Source: Candidatus Galacturonatibacter soehngenii
GTDB lineage: Bacteria > Bacillota > Clostridia > Lachnospirales > Lachnospiraceae
Direction: 5' to 3'
NCBI RefSeq assembly: GCF_008830185.1
Contig: NZ_WAGX01000005.1
Location: 558,001 to 622,000, forward strand
DNA length: 64,000 bases
Part shown: positions 55,014 to 64,000 of the stretch, piece after piece
Position numbering within the stretch: position 1 is the first letter of the stretch
Layout of the letters: each line of letters begins with the position of its first letter
Position numbers and translations under genes: made by a program
The notes under the pieces: generated by a model
What the model was told of the DNA's origin: nothing
Seen by the model: the letters and a program-made list of their open reading frames with translations, nothing else
Database searches by the model: none

Positions 55014-56300
55014 CTAAATAAGCTTAATAATATCAAATAATGAATTAATAATTGTCCATACTTGGGCATTGTATATCATAATATTCCATACTCCGTTACC
55101 ATATAAATGATTCTCTTTTATTACTTGCATCAGTGCAAGTAAACTTCTCGCATCGATAAACCAAACGATATGTTGTTGTCTTACATTCTGATCCAACTCA
55201 TAAAAATAAAAAAATGGAGTTTGAGATATATCGTCAAACTGTATTACAGAATTTGTCTCATATGCCAATCCTAACACAGAATTAATGGAAAGTGAATTTG
55301 CTTTTGATAGATAAGGTACATAAGGAAGTCTCCAATCATAACCAATCACTGGTTTTCCAATACTTATTTTATCATTTGGTACACTTAATGAAACAAAATC
55401 AATTAACGCTTTTACGTAATTAATATTACTCACTGGCTCAGGTGGTCCATAATTCGTTCCCCATACAAATCGCATAAAAATAAATCCACTAATATATTCT
55501 GTAAATTGTGAGTAATCAATTTTAACAACTGTTGTTTGTGTTTCTTCTACGGATACATCGTAGTTTATGGTAATAAAAAAATATAAATTTTCTTCTTTTA
55601 TTTTTTCGGATATCTTTTTGACAAAGTTAACATAAAGTTCTGTATTTTCCTCATTAAGATTATAAAATATTATATTAACTCCTAAATATCCTTTCTCCTT
55701 AATAATCTGCCTAAAACGCTCTATGATTTGATCTTGTAATTTTTCGCTTAATAGTAATTGATAATCTAGTTCTATATTTTGTTCACCGAATGGCGTTAAT
55801 GTTGTTAAAAGCATAAGCGGTATTACATTGTACTCCTTTGCTGTTTCAATTAAGCTTGAATCCTCCTCAAAGGTAATGATATTTCCTTCAGAAGTGATTG
55901 TATAATTAAAAACTGATAAATACGTTAGGTTTGGCAATGTTCGAATCAAAGTATTCTTGCCTAAATAAGGGTAACAAAAACCATTGGTTGCAATGCTTCC
56001 TGTTGTATCATAACGAACTATGATTGTCTCGTTTGCAATTAATTCTCTTGTTGTAAGAAATGGGTTATTTCGAAGCAGTTGCATTTTAGTAACCTGATAT
56101 AAATCAGCTATTGTATCTAGCGTTTCGTTTGGTTGAACCGTATGTGTTTGCTTGGGATATGTTATTACCAAAGCTTGACCTTCTACTAGATTACTAATAG
56201 AGCTTAATCCATTATCTAGAATTAATTTTTCTGTACTGATACCATACTTACGTGCTATTGATGTGAATGTATCTCCCTTTTGAACTATATATATTTCCAT
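55014..56300 (-). CDS. LysM/GH18-like spore protein with a degenerate active site
   Basis: 428 residues. Two LysM peptidoglycan-binding domains (about 2-48 and 51-97; IYIVQKGDTFTSIARKYGIS and HTVQPNETLDTIADLYQVT) precede a GH18-like barrel, the layout of the spore-cortex hydrolases YaaH/SleL. The catalytic DxxxxDxE of these enzymes would fall at residues 206-213, but here the stretch reads LGVNIIFY, so the acids are replaced. There is no signal peptide, as is usual for proteins assembled on the spore from the mother cell. It is probably a structural or binding protein of the spore layers rather than an active N-acetylglucosaminidase. Confidence 0.82.
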   Translation of the reverse strand: MEIYIVQKGDTFTSIARKYGISTEKLILDNGLSSISNLVEGQALVITYPKQTHTVQPNETLDTIADLYQVTKMQLLRNNPFLTTRELIANETIIVRYDTTGSIATNGFCYPYLGKNTLIRTLPNLTYLSVFNYTITSEGNIITFEEDSSLIETAKEYNVIPLMLLTTLTPFGEQNIELDYQLLLSEKLQDQIIERFRQIIKEKGYLGVNIIFYNLNEENTELYVNFVKKISEKIKEENLYFFITINYDVSVEETQTTVVKIDYSQFTEYISGFIFMRFVWGTNYGPPEPVSNINYVKALIDFVSLSVPNDKISIGKPVIGYDWRLPYVPYLSKANSLSINSVLGLAYETNSVIQFDDISQTPFFYFYELDQNVRQQHIVWFIDARSLLALMQVIKENHLYGNGVWNIMIYNAQVWTIINSLFDIIKLI

Positions 56301-56472
56301 ATGTATTCACTCACTATAACTCTTTGAAACTAATATATTGTTTCTTTAATTAAAAAAGTACATTAACTCTAACCTCATTTTGTTATAAATTTTTTTAAAT
56401 TTCATTGGTATAAAACGATTATGGTTGGTAACAATATTCTTATCAAATAACCCAATTCTAGGAGGAATTAAA

Positions 56473-56676
56473 ATGAATAATAATAGTCAAGACAAATCAA
56501 CCAATTACAGTAACTCAACAAATACTTCAACAAACAAATCTAGTAAATCCAAAGTTTCAAACAAATCTAGTAATTCAAATAGCTCCAATAGCTATAACAA
56601 CAATAATAATAACTACAATAACGATAGCTCTAATAACTCAACCGATTCTAACAATAACAACAACAATAATAACTAA
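56473..56676 (+). CDS. Small Asn/Ser/Thr-rich protein
   Basis: 67 residues from ATG 56473, with a perfect AGGAGG seven bases upstream. More than half of the residues are Asn or Ser, with Thr, Tyr and Lys, ending in runs of Asn (NNNNNNNN). It has no cysteine, no signal peptide and almost no hydrophobic residue. The clear ribosome site and the terminator at 56776-56828 argue for real expression. It is divergent from the LysM spore-type gene, and a coat or matrix component is possible, but no family is recognised. Confidence 0.7.
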   Translation: MNNNSQDKSTNYSNSTNTSTNKSSKSKVSNKSSNSNSSNSYNNNNNNYNNDSSNNSTDSNNNNNNNN

Positions 56677-56775
56677 TTACTAGTTTTGAAGTAGTAACGA
56701 TATTGCTAATAATATATATTTAACCACTTCATGATAAGTTGGATAAATATCATATTTGAGTGTGTAAAATGAAAT

Positions 56776-56828
56776 ATACTCCCCCTTATTATAGATAGTT
56801 TTAAACTATTTATTATGAGGAGGAGTAT
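56776..56828 (+). terminator. Terminator of the Asn-rich gene
   Basis: ATACTCCCCCTTATTATA (56776-56793) pairs, with two mismatches, with TATTATGAGGAGGAGTAT (56811-56828), an inner ATAGTTT/AAACTAT stem, then eight T residues. The rest of 56677-56991 (315 bp) holds only AT-rich spacer and the upstream region of the next gene. Confidence 0.85.
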
Positions 56829-56991
56829 TTTTTTCTTGATTATTCTACCTTTTTTAACTATTCATTTCATTTATTACAATTTAGGAAATTTCCATTACAG
56901 TTTTATAAACTCAATAGAATACAATTATTTTTTGTGATACGATGAGTGTAATAAATTTGATTATAAAATAGGAGTTTCTAGGAGGTAATTT

Positions 56992-58293
56992 ATGAAAAAT
57001 CAAAAGCAATTACAGAATATATATTTTTACAAATCCAAAACAAGCTTCATTATACTCTTATTGGTGACACTACTTTTAAATGGCTGTGCTAACTCTTCAC
57101 CCCCACCAAATCAAGAGCCAACTGTACCTGAGGTGTCAAAGGAAGTTAATTCCAAGAAAGAAACGGCAACAAATGAGAATCAAGTCACTACAATAGAAAA
57201 TACGGCTTCTACAATAGAAAGTGATAACTCGTACCAGATAGTAACGAAAGAGTATAACAAAGATAATATTCATATTAAATACCCTCAGTTAAGTGGATTG
57301 TCCGATGAGAAAAAGCAGACTGCGCTCAATGAATTCATTGAAAATGATATTTTAGACAGTCAAGTAAATCGTATCTATGAAAGCAATATTGCAAACGAAA
57401 CAACGCCTTTAAGTCTCGACCTTGATTATCAAGTTAAGTTAAGTACACCTGACGTATTAAGCTTTGCTTTTGAAGGCTCGTCCTATATAGAGGGAGGCGC
57501 TCACCCAAATAGCTTTTTGTATGGACTTACACTTGATTTACAAAATCAGAAAAAGTTATACCTTAGTAATTTTACTGATATTAATATGGAACTGATTGAA
57601 AAAATAAAAAATGCAAAGACAGTTTCGAATCAGTCTCTTGGTGACATTAATGATGAAATGGCAGAAAGTATAAAGACTTATCTTAACAATAATTTGGAAA
57701 CACTAGGAACTGGTTTTATGATTTGGTCTTTGGAGCATGGTAGCGAATCAAACTTTTATGTAACAGACGAATCATTATTTGTTAGTTTAGATGTTGGTCA
57801 TGTATTAGGTGACTATGCTGCATTTGAAATTCCAGGTCTTAATATTGCTAATTTTGCGCAAACCTATAATTCCAACTTATGCTTACCGACTGAAAATCTT
57901 GTTGTACGATTTGATATGAAGGATTCTGATAAAACATTAGCCGTTTGTATGGATAAGCAAAAGAACTATCTTGTTTACCGATTTGGTACTAAAGATAAGA
58001 TAGAATTTGAATACCCTGAAAAGAAAGATAATTCATGGTCCAATTTCTCCTATCTCCATCAGGACAATGCTGGGGAGAGTCAATCTGAAACGCTTACTAC
58101 CTTAACATTTCAAAATGGCGATTATGAATATGTAGTATATGAACGTTTGGCAAATCAGACTACTTTTGTTGGAGTGAAAATCATCAACCTTTCTACTAAA
58201 AAAGAAACGGATAGACAAGGAGATGCTTCTACATTTGCTGGTGTTTGGTATGATGTTGAAGAAACTTATAAGAATGTATCTACCACTCCTTAA
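56992..58293 (+). CDS. Lipoprotein with DUF3298/RsiV-type domain
   Basis: 433 residues. Signal peptide ending in the lipobox LLNGC (Cys about 32), a Glu/Thr/Asn-rich linker to about 80, then a DUF4163/DUF3298-like domain whose hallmark IEGGAHPNSFLYGLTLDLQNQKKLYL is well kept; a further C-terminal region of about 150 residues is not recognised. These domains occur in anti-sigma factor RsiV and in the peptidoglycan deacetylase PdaC, but no catalytic deacetylase part is present here. AGGAGGT precedes the ATG. A surface-exposed, possibly ligand-binding role is likely. Confidence 0.8.
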   Translation: MKNQKQLQNIYFYKSKTSFIILLLVTLLLNGCANSSPPPNQEPTVPEVSKEVNSKKETATNENQVTTIENTASTIESDNSYQIVTKEYNKDNIHIKYPQLSGLSDEKKQTALNEFIENDILDSQVNRIYESNIANETTPLSLDLDYQVKLSTPDVLSFAFEGSSYIEGGAHPNSFLYGLTLDLQNQKKLYLSNFTDINMELIEKIKNAKTVSNQSLGDINDEMAESIKTYLNNNLETLGTGFMIWSLEHGSESNFYVTDESLFVSLDVGHVLGDYAAFEIPGLNIANFAQTYNSNLCLPTENLVVRFDMKDSDKTLAVCMDKQKNYLVYRFGTKDKIEFEYPEKKDNSWSNFSYLHQDNAGESQSETLTTLTFQNGDYEYVVYERLANQTTFVGVKIINLSTKKETDRQGDASTFAGVWYDVEETYKNVSTTP

Positions 58294-58347
58294 CGTTTAT
58301 ATGTACCTTTAAAATCTTTATTTACTTTTATAAATCATTAAATTCTT

Positions 58348-58395
58348 AAACTGAATGGGGAATTTTGTTTGATAACAAAATTCCCCATTCAGTTT
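58348..58395. terminator. Long terminator stem after the DUF3298 lipoprotein
   Basis: A perfect 22-bp stem, 58348-58369 with 58374-58395, loop TGAT. It separates the lipoprotein gene from the converging collagen-like gene. A second weak dyad (AACGCTTT 58403-58410 / AAAGCGTT 58433-58440) follows, closer to the collagen gene end. Confidence 0.85.
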
Positions 58396-58500
58396 GTAGA
58401 CAAACGCTTTTAAAGACGAAGAGTTTAAGAACAAAGCGTTCTCATTTTATTACGTAAGCAGAATTTTCTTTTGCTGTAGCGTTACAATCAGCCTCTATAC

Positions 58501-58954
58501 TTAACCAATTGTGAGAAATACCGTAACAGCAACTCCTCTACTGAGTGCTCCAACACCAGCGCTAGTAGTAATTTGAACTGATAATAGCGTTCCTTGAGTA
58601 ACCGCTACACTTCCTGTACCTGTTGCAAGACAATTTGGTGTCTCCTCTGTATTAGGACCAGTAATTGTAGCCGTAATTCCAGTAGTAGTAGGAGCTTCAA
58701 ATCCACAAGGACTCGTATAAATTGTAGCTGTAACTGTTTCTCCTTCTGGAATTGTGTTATCCCTGATATTTAATATTAATCCGACAATCGTTGTATTTAC
58801 AGGTATCGTAACAGTACTTGTTGAAAATAAAGGCTCTGCTGATGAAGTGCCAAGTCCAACCCATCCGCCATCACCTACCGATTGATCTGTTGCTAAATAT
58901 ATTGTTGTAGCTCCTGAACCAGTCGTTCCTGTTGCTCCCGTGGCTCCTGTGGCT
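58501..58954 (-). pseudogene. C-terminal part of a collagen-like (BclA-type) surface protein, separated by the inserted element
   Basis: Open frame without its own start. It begins with Gly-X-Thr repeats ([16 protein letters not shown]) and runs into a 135-residue C-terminal domain (ATTIYLATDQSVGDGG, then IPVNTTIVGLILNIRDN, ending VAVTVFLTIG and TAA at 58501-58503). The domain resembles the beta-sandwich C-terminal domains of BclA-like exosporium glycoproteins and of clostridial collagen-like spore proteins. The matching repeat part lies 3.8 kb away at 62779-63398 on the same strand, and the joined sequence is in frame (358 codons). The surface location of the product is inferred from the family. 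Confidence 0.85.
58931..58954. repeat. 24-bp direct repeat, left border of the element (attL-like)
   Basis: Identical to 62755-62778; begins GTTGCTCCCG and ends CTGTGGCT. It is part of the collagen repeat coding sequence, so the exact crossover base cannot be fixed within it. The collagen repeats contain many near-copies, so part of the identity could be coincidental. Confidence 0.75.
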
Positions 58955-58957
58955 GCC

Positions 58958-58973
58958 TGTATTTTATGACAAC
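58958..58973. repeat. Inverted arm at left element end
   Basis: TGTATTTTATGACAAC; its reverse complement differs from 62732-62747 at three positions. Lies three bases inside the direct repeat. Candidate recombinase-binding half-site. Confidence 0.6.
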
Positions 58974-59023
58974 GCTGCGTAAATTATAATGAAAATGAAT
59001 AAAATCGCTTTTTACTGATTTTA

Positions 59024-60691
59024 TTATTCTCTACAACGGTTAGCTCTTTTCTGTTTTTCAAGCAACTCTACTATGCGCCGGTGTTGATCTGCAAAATTAA
59101 AGTTAATCGTTACGTCACCACCCTCATGGATATAAATAACTTTGATTAGCTCGACAACAATCCCCCGTTCAAGACTGCATATATTCTTGTACTTATGAAA
59201 AGCGTCAAAATAAGGATTATCAGAAGTTACTCCCTGCACTAAATTCTGTTTTTCTTCTTCAAGTTTGGCTATGTTCTGTTTTAATTGCTGTTTCTTTTTC
59301 TCAAACTCTTTTTTCATGCATTGGTATTCCTCACGGGTAATATCGCCGTTTTTCCAATCCATATAAAGCCCTGTATCAATACCTAAAATCCTTTCAAGCT
59401 CTTGTTTTTGGCGCTTGATTGAAGCCATCAGCCGCTTTGAAACGATTCGGGGAGCGGACGCCTTGTTTATGTCATTGATAAGCTCTGCCATGCTGTCAAT
59501 CAGTTGGATTTGCTTTTGAATGGTTTCCAAAACAATACTTTCAAGCATATCACTTCTTATGGAATGTCTAGTACAAAAACCTGTCGTATTATTTGTTCTG
59601 CAGGCATAGTACACATGATTTTTTGATATTCTTCGTCCCATTGATTTTCCACAATCGGCACAACGCAGAAAGCCGGAAAAGATGTATAGCTGACCTGAGT
59701 GTGGAGCGGTTCTCGTGTTCCTTTGCATTAGCTTTTGTGCTTTGTCAAAAGTTTCTTTGTCTATAATTGGTTCATGGGTGTTTTCAACAATAAACCACTC
59801 GTTTTCGGGTGTGTTAATCCTTGTATGTACCTTATAGCTTTTTACTTTCTGCTTTCCCTGCACCATATGACCTAAGTACATTTGATTGGTAAGAATTGCA
59901 GTAATGCTCCGGGCAGACCAAAGTGGTTCATTGTTCACAATGGTGGGATTATAGTACTTCATTCCATTTTGTCGTTTATAAGCGGTGGGGCAAGGAATTC
60001 CCATACCAATGAGCTTTTTTACAATTCCGTTTTTGCTCATGCCCTCTCGCACAAACCAATGAAAAATATCCTGCACAATCGGAGCGGTTTCATTATCCAC
60101 AACTAAGTGGTGTTTGTCATCTGAGTCTTTTAAATAGCCATATGGTGCAAAGGCTCCGATAAACTCACCTTTTTTTCGTTTCATGTTAAAAGTCCCCCGA
60201 ACTTTGATTGAGGTTTCCCGACAGTGATTTTCATTGTACATACTCTGGATAGAAACGCCCATTTCGTATACTTCATCAGGGTTTTTGTAGCTATCTAGTT
60301 TGGGAAGCTCCAAAGAAATAAACCTCACATCTTTAACTACAAACAAATGTTGCAAATACTTTTTGCACTCCCAATCATTACGGCTCAAGCGCGACAGATC
60401 TTTGACTATGACACAATTTACAATTCCCCTGTCAATATCTTCAAGCATGCGCTGAAAGTTTTCTCGGTCGCTATCTATACCAGTGTAGCCGTCATCAATA
60501 TAAATATCCACAAGTTGTATTTCTTCCTCAAGCATGAGGTTTTCTAAATATTCTTTTAATCGTTGACGTTGGTTTTTTACGCTGTAGCTTTCGTCATTTC
60601 CGTCCTCTCTGGATAGCCGTATATATAAAGCCACTTTCCAAAGAACGAGGATTCGTTTGGTTTTATCAAGGCTTTTTCTTACACGAGCCAT
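59024..60691 (-). CDS. Large serine recombinase (site-specific integrase/excisionase)
   Basis: 555 residues. The resolvase domain carries the nucleophile S27 in YIRLSREDG and the DLSRLSRN motif; then the Recombinase domain (FAPYGYLKDSDDKH, ARSITAILTNQMYLG), a zinc ribbon (CADCGKSMG with YYACRTNNTTGFC), and a coiled-coil-rich C-terminal region. This is the TnpX/TndX type that cuts and rejoins attP and attB through a covalent Ser-DNA intermediate. GGGAGGTATA precedes the ATG. It lies at the left end of the element and should catalyse its insertion and, with a directionality factor, its excision. The stop is about 50 bp from the end arm. Confidence 0.96.
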   Translation of the reverse strand: MARVRKSLDKTKRILVLWKVALYIRLSREDGNDESYSVKNQRQRLKEYLENLMLEEEIQLVDIYIDDGYTGIDSDRENFQRMLEDIDRGIVNCVIVKDLSRLSRNDWECKKYLQHLFVVKDVRFISLELPKLDSYKNPDEVYEMGVSIQSMYNENHCRETSIKVRGTFNMKRKKGEFIGAFAPYGYLKDSDDKHHLVVDNETAPIVQDIFHWFVREGMSKNGIVKKLIGMGIPCPTAYKRQNGMKYYNPTIVNNEPLWSARSITAILTNQMYLGHMVQGKQKVKSYKVHTRINTPENEWFIVENTHEPIIDKETFDKAQKLMQRNTRTAPHSGQLYIFSGFLRCADCGKSMGRRISKNHVYYACRTNNTTGFCTRHSIRSDMLESIVLETIQKQIQLIDSMAELINDINKASAPRIVSKRLMASIKRQKQELERILGIDTGLYMDWKNGDITREEYQCMKKEFEKKKQQLKQNIAKLEEEKQNLVQGVTSDNPYFDAFHKYKNICSLERGIVVELIKVIYIHEGGDVTINFNFADQHRRIVELLEKQKRANRCRE

Positions 60692-60777
60692 TATACCTCC
60701 CGCCCTTTATAACCATATTTTAATTCACTATAGTTAAACTAAAAAGTCATTTAATATGATGTGTATGCTCATATTTC

Positions 60778-61038
60778 TTAGACTTTTTTTAAGCTGATAA
60801 AAAAGTCTTTCATTTTGTTTTTTAACTCATTACCCGTAGGCTCAAACCTTATTCGAACAACACTATCACCACACAAAAAGCAATAAGGGTTTTTCACCTG
60901 CTCTAAATAATTTATCATTCTTTGTTCCAGGGGTAGGTTCGTATCAATCATGATTCCACGAATATCCACAAGCCCAGTTTTATCTATCTTTTCTATTCCT
61001 GACTGGCTCATTTTGTCCAGTTGTTTTACTGTCAACAT
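60778..61038 (-). CDS. Small recombinase-associated protein (DUF6870-like)
   Basis: 86 residues from ATG 61036-61038 with AAAGGAGGGGG upstream. The sequence (LVDIRGIMIDTNLPLEQRMI, then NPYCFLCGDSVVRIRF) resembles small proteins found directly upstream of serine recombinases in Firmicute elements, which I place in DUF6870 from memory. It has a CxxC pair but no evident helix-turn-helix. Its constant position suggests a helper or directionality factor for the recombinase 86 bp downstream, but no activity is known. Confidence 0.65.
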   Translation of the reverse strand: MLTVKQLDKMSQSGIEKIDKTGLVDIRGIMIDTNLPLEQRMINYLEQVKNPYCFLCGDSVVRIRFEPTGNELKNKMKDFFISLKKV

Positions 61039-61166
61039 TTGTTCCCCCTCCTTTTAGGTATTCAATACAGCATATGAAAGACCGCTTGTACGGTATGTTG
61101 TCGAAAAAAGAGGTCATATCACACCCAACTTTTCGCTTTTCACAAAATGATCTATGAGAGCGCAAA

Positions 61167-61206
61167 AAAGAACGGAATACAGATTAATTACTGATTACCG
61201 TTCTTT
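61167..61206 (-). terminator. Terminator between hicB and the recombinase module
   Basis: AAAGAACGG (61167-61175) pairs with CCGTTCTTT (61198-61206); on the minus strand a run of T residues follows. It separates the toxin-antitoxin cargo from the DUF6870/recombinase pair. The remaining 61039-61166 shows no supported gene. Confidence 0.75.
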
Positions 61207-61283
61207 TATAATTGTTTACACTAAAAATATATCTTCAACATAATGAGTAATGTTTTGAAGTTTCAATGCTATCGAATATTTAC

Positions 61284-61583
61284 TTATCCAAAGAACTGAA
61301 TTTTACTCATATCAATATCTTGCTTATTATATCGAATGAGGACAGCTCTTTCATTCTCACTTAACTTAATGTTATCTAATGGCGTAGGTATCGGAAGGTG
61401 CTCTTGTACCTTATCAACTAAACATAACTGTAAGACATCTAGCGCCATTGTCAAGCCCTCACTATCATTCCTAGCACAAGTGTTGGCTTCTGGTATGTCT
61501 GGAAAAGTAATTGATATACCATATCTCTCCTCATTACTATCATATTCATCATAATTAAATATTGCATAATACTCAACGTCCAT
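61284..61583 (-). CDS. hicB: HicB-family antitoxin
   Basis: 99 residues with the HicB RNase-H-like fold pattern (YYAIFNYDEYDSNEERYGISITFPDIPEANTCARNDSEGLTMALDVLQ). It would neutralise the HicA mRNA interferase. GAGG upstream overlaps the stop of the preceding hicA remnant. The toxin frame next to it is broken (61595-61805), so this copy may be an orphan antitoxin. No DNA-binding domain is visible at the C-terminus. Confidence 0.82.
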   Translation of the reverse strand: MDVEYYAIFNYDEYDSNEERYGISITFPDIPEANTCARNDSEGLTMALDVLQLCLVDKVQEHLPIPTPLDNIKLSENERAVLIRYNKQDIDMSKIQFFG

Positions 61584-61594
61584 AGATATACCTC

Positions 61595-61805
61595 CTAATT
61601 AATCCATCCTGCCTGTCTCCAAATATTTCTTAAAGTTCCAATCGGGATTTCATGGTTTGGACGTGGTTAGGAACGGTTACAGTTCTATTACCCTTTTTCC
61701 ACTTTTCATGACTACCACTTTGCCCTGTCTTTTGAAATCCCTCTCTTTTTAATCGCTGTTGAAACCTAGCAAAATAGGAAAATGGAGGTTCGGATGATAC
61801 TTTTC
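61595..61805 (-). pseudogene. HicA-type toxin remnant with a frameshift
   Basis: On the minus strand one frame reads QQRLKREGFQKTGQSGSHEK and continues through RTVTVPNH, the HicA pattern with the GSH motif. The expected ending (HEIPIGTLRNIWRQAGWIN, stop TAG at 61595-61597) lies in another frame. The shift falls within about 61655-61672. There is no good start codon with a ribosome site at its 5' end either. The hicB start follows 11 bases after the stop. The toxin is therefore probably inactive. Confidence 0.75.
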
Positions 61806-61811
61806 TAATTC

Positions 61812-62153
61812 TTAATTTCCTTGAGATACTATTTTTAGCCAGTTATTATATTTCTCATCATTAAAATAATATAATGCCTTTTTTGCATAATCCTCTGCTA
61901 TGTGTTCAGAGTGTGGTGGTGTTAAAGCGGTAAAAATGTAATATGAGATAAGGTAGCATATATAAGCCAATTCCTTTTTCGAATTTTGCTCTTTTAAATA
62001 AATGTATTCATTTTGTAAATGAAAAAAAACATTGATTGCCTCTATCTCATTACACTGTGCATAAAGATTGTCCAAATCTGTTTCTGTTAATTCCATTACA
62101 ATCTCTATAGGAATTTCAGAGCTTTCATAAGAAAAATATTCCATAATATCCAT
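61812..62153 (-). CDS. Hypothetical acidic protein of the element cargo
   Basis: 113 residues, GAAGGTGAAAG upstream of the ATG. Mostly alpha-helical and acidic, with an early SYESSEIPIEIVMELTETDL and a middle aromatic stretch ELAYICYLISYYIFTAL. No signal peptide. I recognise no family. It lies directly downstream of the secreted toxin-like gene, where an immunity protein would be expected, so that role is a reasonable guess only. Confidence 0.6.
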   Translation of the reverse strand: MDIMEYFSYESSEIPIEIVMELTETDLDNLYAQCNEIEAINVFFHLQNEYIYLKEQNSKKELAYICYLISYYIFTALTPPHSEHIAEDYAKKALYYFNDEKYNNWLKIVSQGN

Positions 62154-62201
62154 TCTTTCACCTTCCGTTGCTATTTGTTTTTGAGCCGTCTTTTAACACT
62201 T

Positions 62202-62576
62202 TTATAAGTATAGGTGATACATCTGTCCACTTGCAACAACAATTGCTCCGGCTGCTGTTATAACAACTTCTCCAGCACCTGGTATCCACCATGTTCCAGC
62301 CACCAATGCTATTGCACTATAAGTAGTGCCACCTCCTGATGAAGATGTCTCTTTTACAATAGCAGTATCAAGTAGTTAAATAAATTGTTCTTTAGTATAG
62401 TATACACCGTTTATATATACCCCTGTTTCAGTAAGATAATTGATTCCAGTAGATGTTTTTTGGGATACATTTTGATTACCGGTAGAAGATTCACTTGCCA
62501 TAGAAGTAAAACCCGATGTAAGCACCATGGATAAAATTAATATAAAGCTTAAAACTCTGCTTGTCAATTTTTTCAT
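62202..62576 (-). pseudogene. Secreted toxin/bacteriocin-like protein with one in-frame stop
   Basis: A clear signal peptide (MKKLTSRVLSFILILSMVLT) starts the frame at 62576. A TAA at 62376-62378 ends it after 66 residues (KEQFI), but the same frame continues for 58 more codons to TAA 62202-62204 with plausible protein: LLDTAIVKETSSSGGG, then a Gly/Ala-rich hydrophobic stretch (YSAIALVAGTWWIPGAGEVV) of the kind seen in secreted bacteriocin or polymorphic-toxin leaders. One base change (CAA, GAA or AAA to TAA) would explain it. Nonsense mutation is the simplest reading; readthrough is possible but unsupported. Confidence 0.6.
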
Positions 62577-62731
62577 ATTTTACATCTCAAGATAAATCCC
62601 GCTTTGAGTTCGTCTTTCTTCCGGTGCATATGATTTCAATCATGTTGTCAACAATTTTATTCATACAGTTATTGGCAGTATAAGAGCCTTGAAGAAAAAA
62701 TCGTACTTAATATCCTGTAGTAAACACCGTA

Positions 62732-64000
<1,269 letters not shown>

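Noticed and set aside
60980-61165. 61-residue minus-strand frame upstream of the recombinase-associated protein
   Set aside because: It overlaps the start of the 86-residue protein in another frame, has no ribosome site, and shows no family pattern.

Overview
The window is AT-rich, low-GC Firmicute DNA and looks like a plant-polysaccharide-degrading, spore-forming Clostridium of the Lachnospiraceae (Clostridium/Lachnoclostridium phytofermentans-like). The signs are purine-rich Shine-Dalgarno sites, several TTG/GTG starts, YesM/YesN two-component pairs beside sugar ABC transporters, PTS operons with an EIIA-containing activator, a LysM spore-hydrolase-like protein and a BclA-like collagen repeat gene. 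The species is inferred from gene content only. No rRNA, tRNA or CRISPR array was seen.

Layout. 1-4321: an edge-truncated sugar-binding lipoprotein behind its response regulator and sensor kinase. 4617-8203: a DeoR repressor, transaldolase-like aldolase and LURP-one protein, divergent from an FGGY sugar kinase across a perfect 24-bp palindrome. 8314-10405: Gfo/Idh dehydrogenase, AAC(3)-type acetyltransferase and YciI protein. 10647-16001: a short-chain dehydrogenase and a 937-residue old-yellow-enzyme/acetoacetate-decarboxylase fusion, divergent from a PucR regulator. 16062-20213: chemoreceptor, diguanylate cyclase, thioredoxin and cytidylate-kinase-like protein. 20269-25007: a complete branched-chain amino acid ABC transporter (livJHMGF). 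25298-27354: a DUF255/YyaL-type gene broken by a 20-bp insertion. 27425-34077: a second carbohydrate ABC transporter with its own YesMN pair. 34289-39495: esterase, beta-propeller protein, frameshifted msrA, uracil-DNA glycosylase-like protein and GH4 glycosidase. 39618-46214: a six-gene PTS operon (EIICB, MtlR-type activator, EIIA, 1-phosphofructokinase, sorbose-1-phosphate-reductase-like dehydrogenase, HPr). 46620-49828: a bacterial NHEJ pair (LigD and Ku). 49924-58293: acetyltransferase, small soluble chemoreceptor, NmrA-like protein, LysR, an EIIA-Glc-like protein lacking its phosphorylated histidine, RpiR, a LysM/GH18-like protein with a degenerate active site, an Asn/Ser-rich peptide and a DUF3298-like lipoprotein.

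58501-64000 is the most unusual part. A collagen-like (Gly-X-Thr) spore-surface-type gene on the minus strand is split by a 3,824-bp element that encodes a large serine recombinase, a small recombinase-associated protein, a hicB gene with a broken hicA, a small unknown protein and a secreted toxin-like protein with one in-frame stop. The element is bordered by an identical 24-bp direct repeat with inverted recombinase-type arms just inside. Its length is not a multiple of three, yet removing it together with one repeat copy gives a continuous 358-codon frame. A second serine recombinase gene, cut by the window edge, abuts the 5' side of the same collagen gene. This resembles the sporulation-excised intervening elements known from other genes (skin in sigK, SP-beta in spsM), but here it lies in a collagen-like surface gene. 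Whether it excises is inference.
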